A stretch of 64,000 nucleotides of DNA from Pomphorhynchus laevis (Eukaryota; Acanthocephala; Palaeacanthocephala; Echinorhynchida; Pomphorhynchidae). How positions within the stretch are numbered: position 1 is the stretch's first letter; each line of letters begins with the position of its first letter. The notes beneath the pieces are model-generated. The model did not search any database, was not told the DNA's origin, and saw only the letters and a program-made list of their open reading frames with translations. Positions 22,191 to 31,014 of this stretch are shown piece after piece. The position numbers and the translations under genes were made by a program. Where the stretch lies: contig WNNJ02003589.1 of assembly GCA_012934845.2 (NCBI GenBank), forward strand, positions 62,001 through 126,000. Reading direction: 5' to 3'.

Positions 22191-22261
22191 ACTAATGGGT
22201 ATGATGGGTACAATATGGAACTAATGGGTACTCTACATCCCACGTAACACTTCCAAATAAT

Positions 22262-22936
22262 TTACATCCTTCATTTAAAATCATCTCCAGTCACATCTCT
22301 GATCAACCGATTCAACACCCCGCTCCTGTCACACTTGCTCCAACCAATATTAATTCTCTATCAAGCACCCCTGTCATTTCCACTTCTATCTGCTCATCTA
22401 CCTCGACTCCTACCAGCTCTGTCCGTCCACCACATCCACGAAATCGTTTTCCTTCGCGCGATCGCTGTATAATCATATCAAACTTAAAGCTTTCCGAATC
22501 TGCTTCTCCACAATCTCGCCTCGATGATGATGTATCTGCTTTCAGGTCTATCCTAGCAACCATTCTTCCTGATGATAACCCATCACTCTTCAATAATATC
22601 GCTCCTGTATCCTTTATTCGTTTAAACAAATCCACTAAATCCAATCATCTCAGTCCTCCACTCTTAAAAATCGTTTTCCGACATAGTTCACATGCCTCTT
22701 CGGTACTCTCCCAACGTTTTAAACTTCTTACCACTTCATCTACTTGCCGTATCTTTCCTGACCGCTCCCCTTCTGATATTGCCCAGCTCAATTTAGCTCG
22801 CATTGAAAAACATCGACGTGAAACAAACGGCGAGTCATCCTTATCTATACGTAAAATCAACGGAAATTTTCACGTTCTTCACACAAGGCCAAAAATTCGA
22901 TGGCGTCCCATCTCTCCCCCTTGTCTTCTTCGCTAG
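22262..22936 (+). CDS. LN1 ORF1, putative RNA-binding protein
   Basis: An open frame with no clear ATG near its left end encodes a Ser/Thr/Pro-rich N-terminus, then RCIIISNLKLSES, FRSILATILPD, LLKIVFRHSSHAS and RIFPDRSPSDIAQLNLARI, ending KIRWRP and a TAG at 22934. The fold pattern (strand-helix-strand, basic surface, INGNFHVLH) suits the RRM-like ORF1 proteins of CR1/L2 LINEs, which bind element RNA. Its last 37 bases overlap the ORF2 start at 22900. The domain assignment is inferred, not read from a diagnostic motif. Confidence 0.6.
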   Translation, partial: LHPSFKIISSHISDQPIQHPAPVTLAPTNINSLSSTPVISTSICSSTSTPTSSVRPPHPRNRFPSRDRCIIISNLKLSESASPQSRLDDDVSAFRSILATILPDDNPSLFNNIAPVSFIRLNKSTKSNHLSPPLLKIVFRHSSHASSVLSQRFKLLTTSSTCRIFPDRSPSDIAQLNLARIEKHRRETNGESSLSIRKINGNFHVLHTRPKIRWRPISPPCLLR

Positions 22937-25800
22937 TCGATCTCGCTCCTAAGAATACTTTTGGTCTTAGTCTATTCAATACTCGGTCCATTCTTCATAA
23001 AGCTGATCTGCTCCTTGATATATTCTATCAATTATCTATCGATATTCTCTGCATTACCGAATCCTGGCACTCTGACTCCTACGATCTTGCTATTCGTCGT
23101 CTATGTCGCTTTGGTTGTTCTCTTGTTGAATCAGCTCGTCAAATTGCATCTCATACGTCTACTGCTTCTAACCATGGCGGTATTGTTGCCATTGCTCGTC
23201 ACCCAATGTCTTTACGTAAAATTAACGTTAACATCCGTTACACCTCGTTCGAATTACTCATATGCAGATTATCAACTCCTTTCTCTCAGGAACTTGTGAT
23301 TGTATATCGTCCAGGTTCAGTTGCCCCATCACGTATCTTCTTTAACGACCTTGCAGATCTAATGTCTCCCTGTTTATTGTTTTATACTTCTTATTTTGTC
23401 TTCGGTGACTTTAACATTCGTCTTAATCGCCCAGCTGACTCCGACTCTATCACTTTAACTAATCTTTTTTCTGATTTTAACTATAAATTACTTTCAACAA
23501 GCCCAACTCATATTCTCGGCGGTGCTCTCGACATCATTGCTGTTCCTAACTGCTTCAATGACTATACCTCCTTGTCAATTACTGATCCTGGTTTGTCCGA
23601 TCATTTCCTTGTCACTCTTACTCTTACTCGTCCCCATCCTCCTCCACTTTTACCATTATCCACACCAAGTCGACCCTGGAAGCTTCTCGATATCCCAATC
23701 TCTGCAAGCCTTACTCAATTCTTCACTCTTTTCACTTCCTCTTAACTATCTCTCTCCCGATGATCTCTGCATTCTGTTTGATTCTGAACTTACGTCGATC
23801 CTCAATAACCTTCTGCCTAGTCGACTTCGACGTTCCCAGCGCTTGCGCCATGCTCCCTGGTTCGATTCTGACTGTAGTCTTTCTAAGCGTCGACTCCAGT
23901 CACTCTTTTCGTATGTATAAACGCTTTCTTAAACGTTTTCCCAACTCACTCACTCCAAATCTCCGTGATTCCTACTTTTCTCTACGCCGCTCACATCTCA
24001 TTCTTATACATACTAAACGTTCTTTCTTTTGGCGAAATTAACTCGAGTCATCTTCCAACTCTAAATCTAATTGGAAAATCTTAAAATCAATTCTTTCACG
24101 ATCCTCTACCCCTTGTAATATAAATCCTGATGAATTTTCTTCTTATCTACAAACTAAGCTATCTAATTTACTTTCCCTACTACCCATAGCCCCCTTGTAC
24201 CCACTCTACTCTTTAAATACTTCCTTCTCAGAACTATTCCACATTCTTTCTGTTTCGTCCGATGAAGTTTATTCGGTTCTGCTGTCATTACATAATAAAA
24301 CCTCTCCTTCTGACCATATTCCCACTCACTTGCTTAAAAATATCTGCTGCTCTATCTCACCCTTCCTAACCACATTGTTCAACTCATCCATCCGTAGCCG
24401 TACATTTCCTTCCATCTGAAAATGCGCCACTGTTCGTCCTCTCATCAAAAAGCAATATCTCGATTGCTCACTACCATCTTCGTACCGTCCTATTTCACTT
24501 CTCCCAACCCTCTCTAAACTCCTTGAGCGTCTCGTTCTTAAGCAAGTTAATACATATCTCTTTTCCTCTAACTTATTTCCTCCCTTCCAAGCCGCTTTTC
24601 GCTCTAATTACTCTACCGAAATTGAATGTCTTAAAGTTTATAACGACTTACTCATATCGCGCGATCATAAATTATGTAGTGTTATAGTTTCTCTTGATCT
24701 ATCGTTTGCTCTTGACATCGTCGATCACTCGATTCTTCTCCGTCACCTTCGTCATGATTATGGCTTCTCTTTACTCACTGTATCATGGTTTTCTTCATAT
24801 CTATCAAACCGTACATTTCGCGTGTATTCTAACTTTTCTCTCTCCCATCCTTCGTCCATCCCGTCCGGTGTTCCACAAGGCTCCGTATTAGGCCCTATGC
24901 TTTTCTCTCTTCTTCTCGGTGATTTGTCTTCGATTTCTCATAAATTTAACTTCCATGTTATGCAATATGCTGATGACATTCTCATCTATGCTCATGCACC
25001 TGTTTATCGTATTCACGATCTTAGTGTTTCTGCTTCCGACTGTCTTGTCTCAATTTCCAATCATCTTTCTTCTCTTCGCCTTTCTCTGAATCCTGATAAA
25101 TCTAAAATTATGTGGATCCTACCTCGATGCCTCGGCTTCGAACCTCCCTCCGTATCATTAAATTCTACAATTCTTCCTATCGTTGATAATATCGTTTTCC
25201 TAGGCTTCCATTTTGACAACCGACTTTCACTTAAACCTTTCGTTAGAGATAAAGTACGCTCATCTACCTTTATACTCCGCAACCTCCGTCAAGTTCGTAG
25301 ATTGATCGATTTCCCTTATCACTCTCATATCTTCTCTTCTTTTTTCTAGACTCGACTATTGTCTTAGTCTATTTTCCAACTCACCTAAATCCACTCTTCT
25401 TCCCCTACAACGCATCGTCAACGCAGCCGTCCGAATTCTCCTCCGTCTTCGTCGTTTTGATCATACATCCTACCATCTTGCTTCTCTCGATTTGCCTACA
25501 ATTTATTGTCGTGTTCAAATTCGTCTTCTTATCGTTGCTTTCCGCATTGTAACTTTTCATACCCTTTCATTTCTCAACCTTCCTTTTCTTGATAATTCTC
25601 GTCCTGTTTACTGTTCCTTGCGTTCCTGTAATTCCCTTCTTTTACATGTCCCAAACTACTCTACCTCCTTTGGACTCCGCTCCTTTTTGGTCGCTGCTCC
25701 TCTGTCGTGGAATCATCTGCCCATTCATATACGCCAATCTACTTCCCTGCAGTGCTTTAAACGACAAATCCGATCCCATTTTAACAATTTATCTGCTTGA
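22900..25800 (+). pseudogene. LN1 ORF2: endonuclease-reverse transcriptase, frame-shifted
   Basis: ATG at 22900. The endonuclease (22900-23745) shows SLFNTRSILHK, ILCITESWHSD, GGIVAIARH, VFGDFNIRLNR, ALDIIAV and SDHFLVTL, so the N, E, DFN and SDH catalytic motifs are present. The frame then breaks at least five times (near 23740, 23920, 24040, 24420 and 25349). The RT carries LDLSFALDIVDHS (usually SAAFDTVDH), SGVPQGSVLGPMLFSLLL, MQYADDILIYAHA, LNPDKSKIMW and FLGFHFDN. The C-terminal part resumes after 25349 and ends at TGA near 25800. Target nicking and first-strand synthesis are the family functions; this copy cannot make them as one protein. Confidence 0.85.
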
Positions 25801-26121
25801 CTTTTTAATTTTTGTTTGTGGACTTGTAAGCGTACAGCTTGTACGCATTTGCCACATTAAATAAATTTGTATTATTAATTAAAATGAGCCGCGAAGTATG
25901 TTGTAGTCTTGATCGTCTGCTTGGTACGAACGGAGCATCCGTGAAAATTCAAACGAGTGAAGACAGGAAAAACATTGTGCAAACGACATTGCTTGAGATA
26001 ACGAATGTCAAGATTCCATAACATAAACTTCTCGCCACTCTAAATGTATTGCTTCAATTGAAGTCTCAAAGATCGCCCAAAAATTTCTTCGAAGTTTTTA
26101 CATTGAAATGAGACTAGTTAG

Positions 26122-26178
26122 GGTTCATAGCCTACCTGAGAATATTGTTGCTTCTAAAACGTTGGCTGTATTCAAGAA
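26122..26178 (+). mobile_element. LN2 3'-coding scrap in + orientation
   Basis: CCTACCTGAGAATATTGTTG and its continuation match the complement of 26633-26700, the LN2 C-terminal code (LPENIVASETLTVFKKRL). It is therefore an inverted partial copy, cut at its right end by a PLE 3' end at about 26178. Confidence 0.65.
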
Positions 26179-26525
26179 TTATAACTGAAAGCCAAACTTA
26201 ACAATAAGAAATTAAATTTATCTTCAATATTTCAGCTATGAGCAGCAGCCATTTTCAAGAAAATCTGAAACAATCTAAGTGTCAAAAAGTAAAAAGTCTA
26301 AAATCGTTTTGGACGTTCATTTGCGGATTTAATGTTTTTATTTAAACTGCCTCCATAATCACTCGTTTGCTTTAATTATTTTTTATCATAAGGGTTTCTA
26401 CTCCAAAGTCAACAGCGTGGCAGTTGCAATGGTAAGCGACAGAGGAGCCCCGTGTGATTGTCAATGCAGCCTTATGTTCAGCAATGCGTGTTGCTAATTT
26501 TCGTCCTGTTTGCCCAATATATTAT
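26178..26525 (-). mobile_element. Penelope-like element 3' end with GIY-YIG region
   Basis: The - strand encodes YIGQTGRKLATRIAEHKAAL followed by TRGSSVAYHCNCHAVDF, the C-terminal half of the PLE GIY-YIG endonuclease, then the same 3' UTR as at 21025-21345. The copy is short, and its upstream end abuts the LN2 3' end. Confidence 0.8.
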
Positions 26526-26526
26526 T

Positions 26527-28850
26527 ATACAAGACAAAGCCGTTATGGCTGTTCAGTCTGCTCACAACAAAAAAGATAATCAGGGGTAATATATATTCAT
26601 GTCATCCATTTGGAACAGGAACATCCGCAATCGCTTCTTGAATACAGTCAACGTTTCAGAAGCAACAATATTCTCAGGTAGGCTATTCTATAAGTTAACC
26701 ACACGCCTTGACAATCGTGTGATCGGCGGTAGTTTCCCTGTATGCTTCTTAAAAATAGTCATCGAATGATGTCTGCTTGATCGATCAATACGACATGTTA
26801 CAAGACTTGAAGGGTATCTATCACATTTGTGAAGAAATTTTCACGTTGCAACCAAGTCGAAAAACAGTAGTGTTACCCTCATATAGAGCATTCCGATCAC
26901 TTCGAGTCGACAAGGATAAGGTAACTTTTACATTCTGGACATAGACGCGTGATACGACGAAGAACTCTATAGACGGCATTCAATTCAATTCGGGTACATG
27001 AAAAACATGATGGAGAGCAATACTCAAGTATAGGTCGCACTAACGAATTAAACAACATCCTGAGCGAAGATAAAGTTATCCTTAGAAAGCAATTTTTGAT
27101 AGTGTGCATCATTTTTCTAGCCTTGCATAGCTGAACATTATAATGACGTCGTGTCTTTAAGGATGAATCAATCAGAATCCCAAGATCGCGGTGAAATGTG
27201 ACTGCCTCGAGTTCATTTGCACATATTACGTAGTTATAGTAACTTTTGCATCCACGACCCAATCTCATATTCTTGCACTTTCCCAAGTTAAGGGATACTC
27301 CTGTACTAAGACTCCATTTATATACTAAATCCAAGTCTCGCTGCAATGCCAAGCAGTCTCGTTCGGTCGAGATGATATTCCACAACTTCAAATCGTCCGC
27401 ATATGCTAAGTGCGGTACTTTGAGCAGTTTCAACAGCTCATTAATACAAATGCAAAATAATAGTGGTCCGAGAACTGTTCCTTGTGGTACTCCATGTACA
27501 ACACTGCGTTAAGATGACAAAACATTTCCTACTCTTACACAAAATTGCCGATGATCCAGGAAGTGCTTGATCCAGCGGGTTAGGTAATAATTTACCTTAA
27601 TTGACTCTAGAATTTTTATCAACTCAGTTTGTGGAACGCGGTCAAATGCCTTGGTTAAATTCAAATAGACAACATCCATAATGGAACCACCTGCAATTGC
27701 GTCAGCCCATTGTTCACGAGCACATAAAGTATTCGTTAGGCATGAGCGTCCATTTCGAAATCCATGTTGCGAGTCACTCAAGTAGTTTCTTGAGTTTAAT
27801 ATGCTAACTAACCTTATGTGGACAATTCTCTCAAGTACCTTGCTTACAGTGGATGTTAAACTTATAGGTCTAAATCCATCTATATCGCGAACGTTCTTTG
27901 TTTTCGGAAGTGGTACAGCGATCGCTGATTTCCAATCATTTGGAATAATTAACGAACTAAGAGAAACGTTAAATAACTTTGAAAGCGGATACGACAGTAT
28001 GCATTTTAAGAGATTAAGGACGTAAGCTGGTATATCGTAAGGGCCAGCTGCCACTGATTTAGATAACTTCGACAACTATATTTCAACTTCCTCCGTTGAC
28101 ACAACTATGTATGGACTCTGACAGATGAATGAGCCATCGCAACTATCGACTTTAGAAGCAATACCTTCACTCGAAATTAGCGCAAACACATTAGCAAACA
28201 CTTCAACAACTTTCATTGGGTCGTCTATAAATTCATTTCCTATACGAATGCGTTGAACACTAGATTTCGATGCCTTTGATCGACTAACGTAACTACAAAA
28301 TCGTTTGGGTGTGTTTTAGAGACATAGCAATATCATTCTCGTGTACATACCTCTTCTGCGATTTTAAGCGATTGCATTCATTACGAATTCGTTTGTATTC
28401 ACTATTTGAATATACACTTTTTACTACGACTCAACGCTTTATTTCTTAATCGAATAAGACGCTTTGTTCACTATCGAATCACGACGGTTTATAAGACATT
28501 TTGCTCTTAGTAAATATACGTATGGGAGCAAATTCATCGAAAACTTGAAATATCCCCTTTTTGATAGACTGCCAAATGCTCTCAACATCACGATCATTCC
28601 AACAAAATGAATCTTTCTAGCATATTCAATTATCACATTCTCTGGAATCGCTTTCCATACACGCTTCACAACTCTCTACATAGTGTGATCCGCTCGACAT
28701 AAGAGGAATCAGAAACTTGACTATAACAAGATCGCTTGAACTAGTCGGGGGCTCTTTGTCCAGTGAGAAAATATCGGAATCAAGTTTAGAAAACAGCAGA
28801 TCAATCATCGATGACGATCCTGCAGAAAAATGTGTATCAAAATTGACATG
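26527..28850 (-). mobile_element. LN2: CR1-like LINE, 3' half (EN end, RT, 3' UTR)
   Basis: Reading leftward: end of the endonuclease (MIDLLFSKLDSD, EPPTSSSDLVIVKFL, 28626-28808), linker, then RT in two frames. 27509-28075 has AAGPYDIPAYVLNLL, FRPISLTSTVSKVLERIV and TKAFDRVPQ. 26897-27507 has VVHGVPQGTVLGPLLFC, LAYADDLKLWN, VSLNLGKCKNM and RDLGILIDSSLK. The protein ends near 26572 with FKKRLRMFLFQMDDMNIYYP, and the 3' UTR ends at about 26527 beside a PLE. Frame shifts lie near 27508 and in the linker. The missing 5' half is probably at 33965-35304. Confidence 0.85.
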
Positions 28851-31014
28851 TTTTCAGGGCCCACCTAGCTTTCTTCAGGATACGTTTGAGTCTATCCAGG
28901 TCAGCTTTCCCCGACCAGTTCACCGTAACGGTGAACCCCAGGTATTTTACTCGACTTGTAAAGGTGGGCAGTGGTTCTGAGGCAAAAATGGAGGAGAGCG
29001 CAGAGAGTGCTAATCTCTTAAGTTTTTTCTTCGTCGCAGGTGATCCATGAAAGACAACCACCTGCGATTTGGCGGAGTTTAAAATAAGGTTAGATATGGG
29101 TAACTGATCTTTTAATCTTAAAAAGAAACGGCTGATGTCAGAGACTACGTCTTTACACCTGTGTCCAGTGAACAGGGCTGTGGTGTCATCAGCGTACACC
29201 ACAAGACGTTGTTCGCGTTTAAATATTTTGAATAGATTAATAGAGGCAGCAAGATATAAGATAGGAGAAAGTGGGGATCCTTGAGGTACACCAGTAATAG
29301 GGTAGAACTGACGTGCATCAGGGTCGTCTTCATAGTAAAATCGCTTGGTATACAGCAGGATCTCCACCCTGTTCACAATTCTCGCAGGCAACCCGAGGGA
29401 CCTGAGAGAAGAGATCACAAAAGGAATGGAGATGCGGTCAAATGCAGCAGAAAAGTCAAGGAAAACAGCCACAACTAGACGATGGCTATTATCCCGACAA
29501 AACTGCTCCACCTCACCAACTGCTGAATGGACCGAGCGACCTTTGACGAACCCATGAAAGCTTGGAGGGATCAAATTACGCCTACTTAAATGGTCGCGGA
29601 TTTTACGCGCAAGCGCTTTTTCGTAAATCGATATGAGGGCATTTTGAATCGAAATGGGTCGCAGATCTTTAGGGCATGAGCAGGATTTTTTCTTAGGAAG
29701 AAAAACTCGCTTACTATTATTGATGCCTGCTACATCGGATGGGGATGCTAAAAGCATTGAGACGGCCACCTCTCTTCTCTGATCAGCTGTCAAAAGCTGA
29801 CAAACACGAGAAGAAAGTGGAGCGAAGGATTTGGAGGTGCCCGGGAGTGGACCCCAGGAGTTAAGAATATCCGTAACAGATATATCCCTACTCCTGAAGT
29901 TACACCAAGGCGGGATTGGTTGAGGTGATTGAGTGGCTCCATAGTTGTGTAGGGCTAGTGACTCCTCCAAAACTTTTTCAAGGCCTACATTCCCTATCCA
30001 ACTCAATGCTCTATCCTTCCAGCAAACAAACTTCTCCTTCTTGAAAATCTTCCAAAAGGAAGACTGAGAAGGATTAAGACGAGCGATACTCGTCCTATCC
30101 CTACTCAGCTGGAACCTGTATCTAGTGCTCCAGTATTCATTCGAGAGGGCCTGTTTGGCGGAAGCAGAGAGATTGGGGAGGTTCAGTAATTTTGCTAGGA
30201 CCTTGAGTTTCGTCGGAGTGGGATTGTATATACGACCTTTATAGGTAGTCGATAGAATCGCTGTAGCTTGCGAAGAGAGGTAGGTATTGAATTCGGTTAA
30301 ACTCTCATTTCCTATTCTGGGGAAGAGTCGGATTGCCGCCTGAAAGAAGGCCACTCTGATCGGATCAAAGTGAAACCTCCTTCTCAGCAACGTATCCTCC
30401 TCTATCCTCCAACGAATGAGGTCATGAGAGGTGGACAATTGCTGGCGCGACTGCTCCGTGCAGAGGGGTTTTAACAGCCACCTCGAGTGAAGCAGTAAAA
30501 TGTCGAGGATTGAATTTGTTGATGTGCAATGAAAGGTAGGGGATGGTGGTTTGTGAATAAGATAACCATTCCTAGCTCTGCGAAATGCTGCATTGATCCA
30601 ACGACCAGTTCTGTCGTTAAAATCCCCAAGTATCATGTCATAACCGCTGTCAATAATACTATCCAGGAGTTCACGGTTCTTGTGAATTTCCCCTGGACGG
30701 ATGTAGACATTGGCTAGACTGAGGCGTTTACCGTTCTTACTAAGTGAAACTACTAAACAAGACATGGCTGGACAAGTAAAGTTTAATAGGAGGGAGGATC
30801 TTAATGAGGATTTAACTAAGGTCAAGAGTCCTTGAGACGAAGAGGAGTGAGGTGGGGTTATATACGGAGTATAGTGGGAACATATATGCTTTGGGATAAA
30901 TCGAGTAAGGTCCTGTGGGAGACGGATAGACCGCGTCTCCTGAAGGACTATAACATCTGCGTCTCTACCAGATAGAAGTCTAAGGGCAGAAGCACCTCCC
31001 GAAACGCTATAGAA
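28837..31014 (-). CDS. LN3: uninterrupted endonuclease-reverse transcriptase of an I/R1-like LINE
   Basis: One open frame of about 725 codons runs from 31011 to 28837. The endonuclease starts inside the domain: RDADVIVLQETRS, SLANVYIRPGE, MILGDFNDRTGRWIN, SILDILLLHSRWL, STSHDLIRW. The RT has LRPISIQNALISIYEKALA, FHGFVKGRSVHSA, VFLDFSAAFDRIS, TGVPQGSPLSPILYL, VVYADDTTALF, NSAKSQVVVFHG and VKYLGFTV. The order and motifs fit the I/R1/Jockey side of non-LTR elements. The first EN residues are cut off by LN4 at about 31012. The frame stops right after the thumb (RWALKTCQF), so the C-terminus and 3' UTR are absent, which is odd for a LINE whose 3' end normally survives. Preceding codons are open without an ATG. 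Confidence 0.85.
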   Translation of the reverse strand, partial: FYSVSGGASALRLLSGRDADVIVLQETRSIRLPQDLTRFIPKHICSHYTPYITPPHSSSSQGLLTLVKSSLRSSLLLNFTCPAMSCLVVSLSKNGKRLSLANVYIRPGEIHKNRELLDSIIDSGYDMILGDFNDRTGRWINAAFRRARNGYLIHKPPSPTFHCTSTNSILDILLLHSRWLLKPLCTEQSRQQLSTSHDLIRWRIEEDTLLRRRFHFDPIRVAFFQAAIRLFPRIGNESLTEFNTYLSSQATAILSTTYKGRIYNPTPTKLKVLAKLLNLPNLSASAKQALSNEYWSTRYRFQLSRDRTSIARLNPSQSSFWKIFKKEKFVCWKDRALSWIGNVGLEKVLEESLALHNYGATQSPQPIPPWCNFRSRDISVTDILNSWGPLPGTSKSFAPLSSRVCQLLTADQRREVAVSMLLASPSDVAGINNSKRVFLPKKKSCSCPKDLRPISIQNALISIYEKALARKIRDHLSRRNLIPPSFHGFVKGRSVHSAVGEVEQFCRDNSHRLVVAVFLDFSAAFDRISIPFVISSLRSLGLPARIVNRVEILLYTKRFYYEDDPDARQFYPITGVPQGSPLSPILYLAASINLFKIFKREQRLVVYADDTTALFTGHRCKDVVSDISRFFLRLKDQLPISNLILNSAKSQVVVFHGSPATKKKLKRLALSALSSIFASEPLPTFTSRVKYLGFTVTVNWSGKADLDRLKRILKKARWALKTCQF

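Larger units (their letters stand above)
22200..25884 (+). mobile_element. LN1: near full-length CR1/L2-like LINE
   Basis: Two-ORF LINE: ORF1 (about 22262-22936), an overlapping ORF2 with apurinic endonuclease then reverse transcriptase (22900-25800), and a short 3' UTR with a 7-bp hairpin and an ATT-rich end (25801-25884). The EN-RT order and C-terminal FGLRSFLVAAPLSWNHLP with SLQCFKRQIRSH are typical of the CR1/L2/Jockey group. ORF2 is broken by several frame changes, so this copy is dead. Tails of the family occur at 1-73, 17985 and 49870. Confidence 0.88.

Noticed and set aside
22312-22860. Two - strand frames of 110 and 71 codons
   Set aside because: They are antisense to LN1 ORF1, whose + frame fits its position before the endonuclease.
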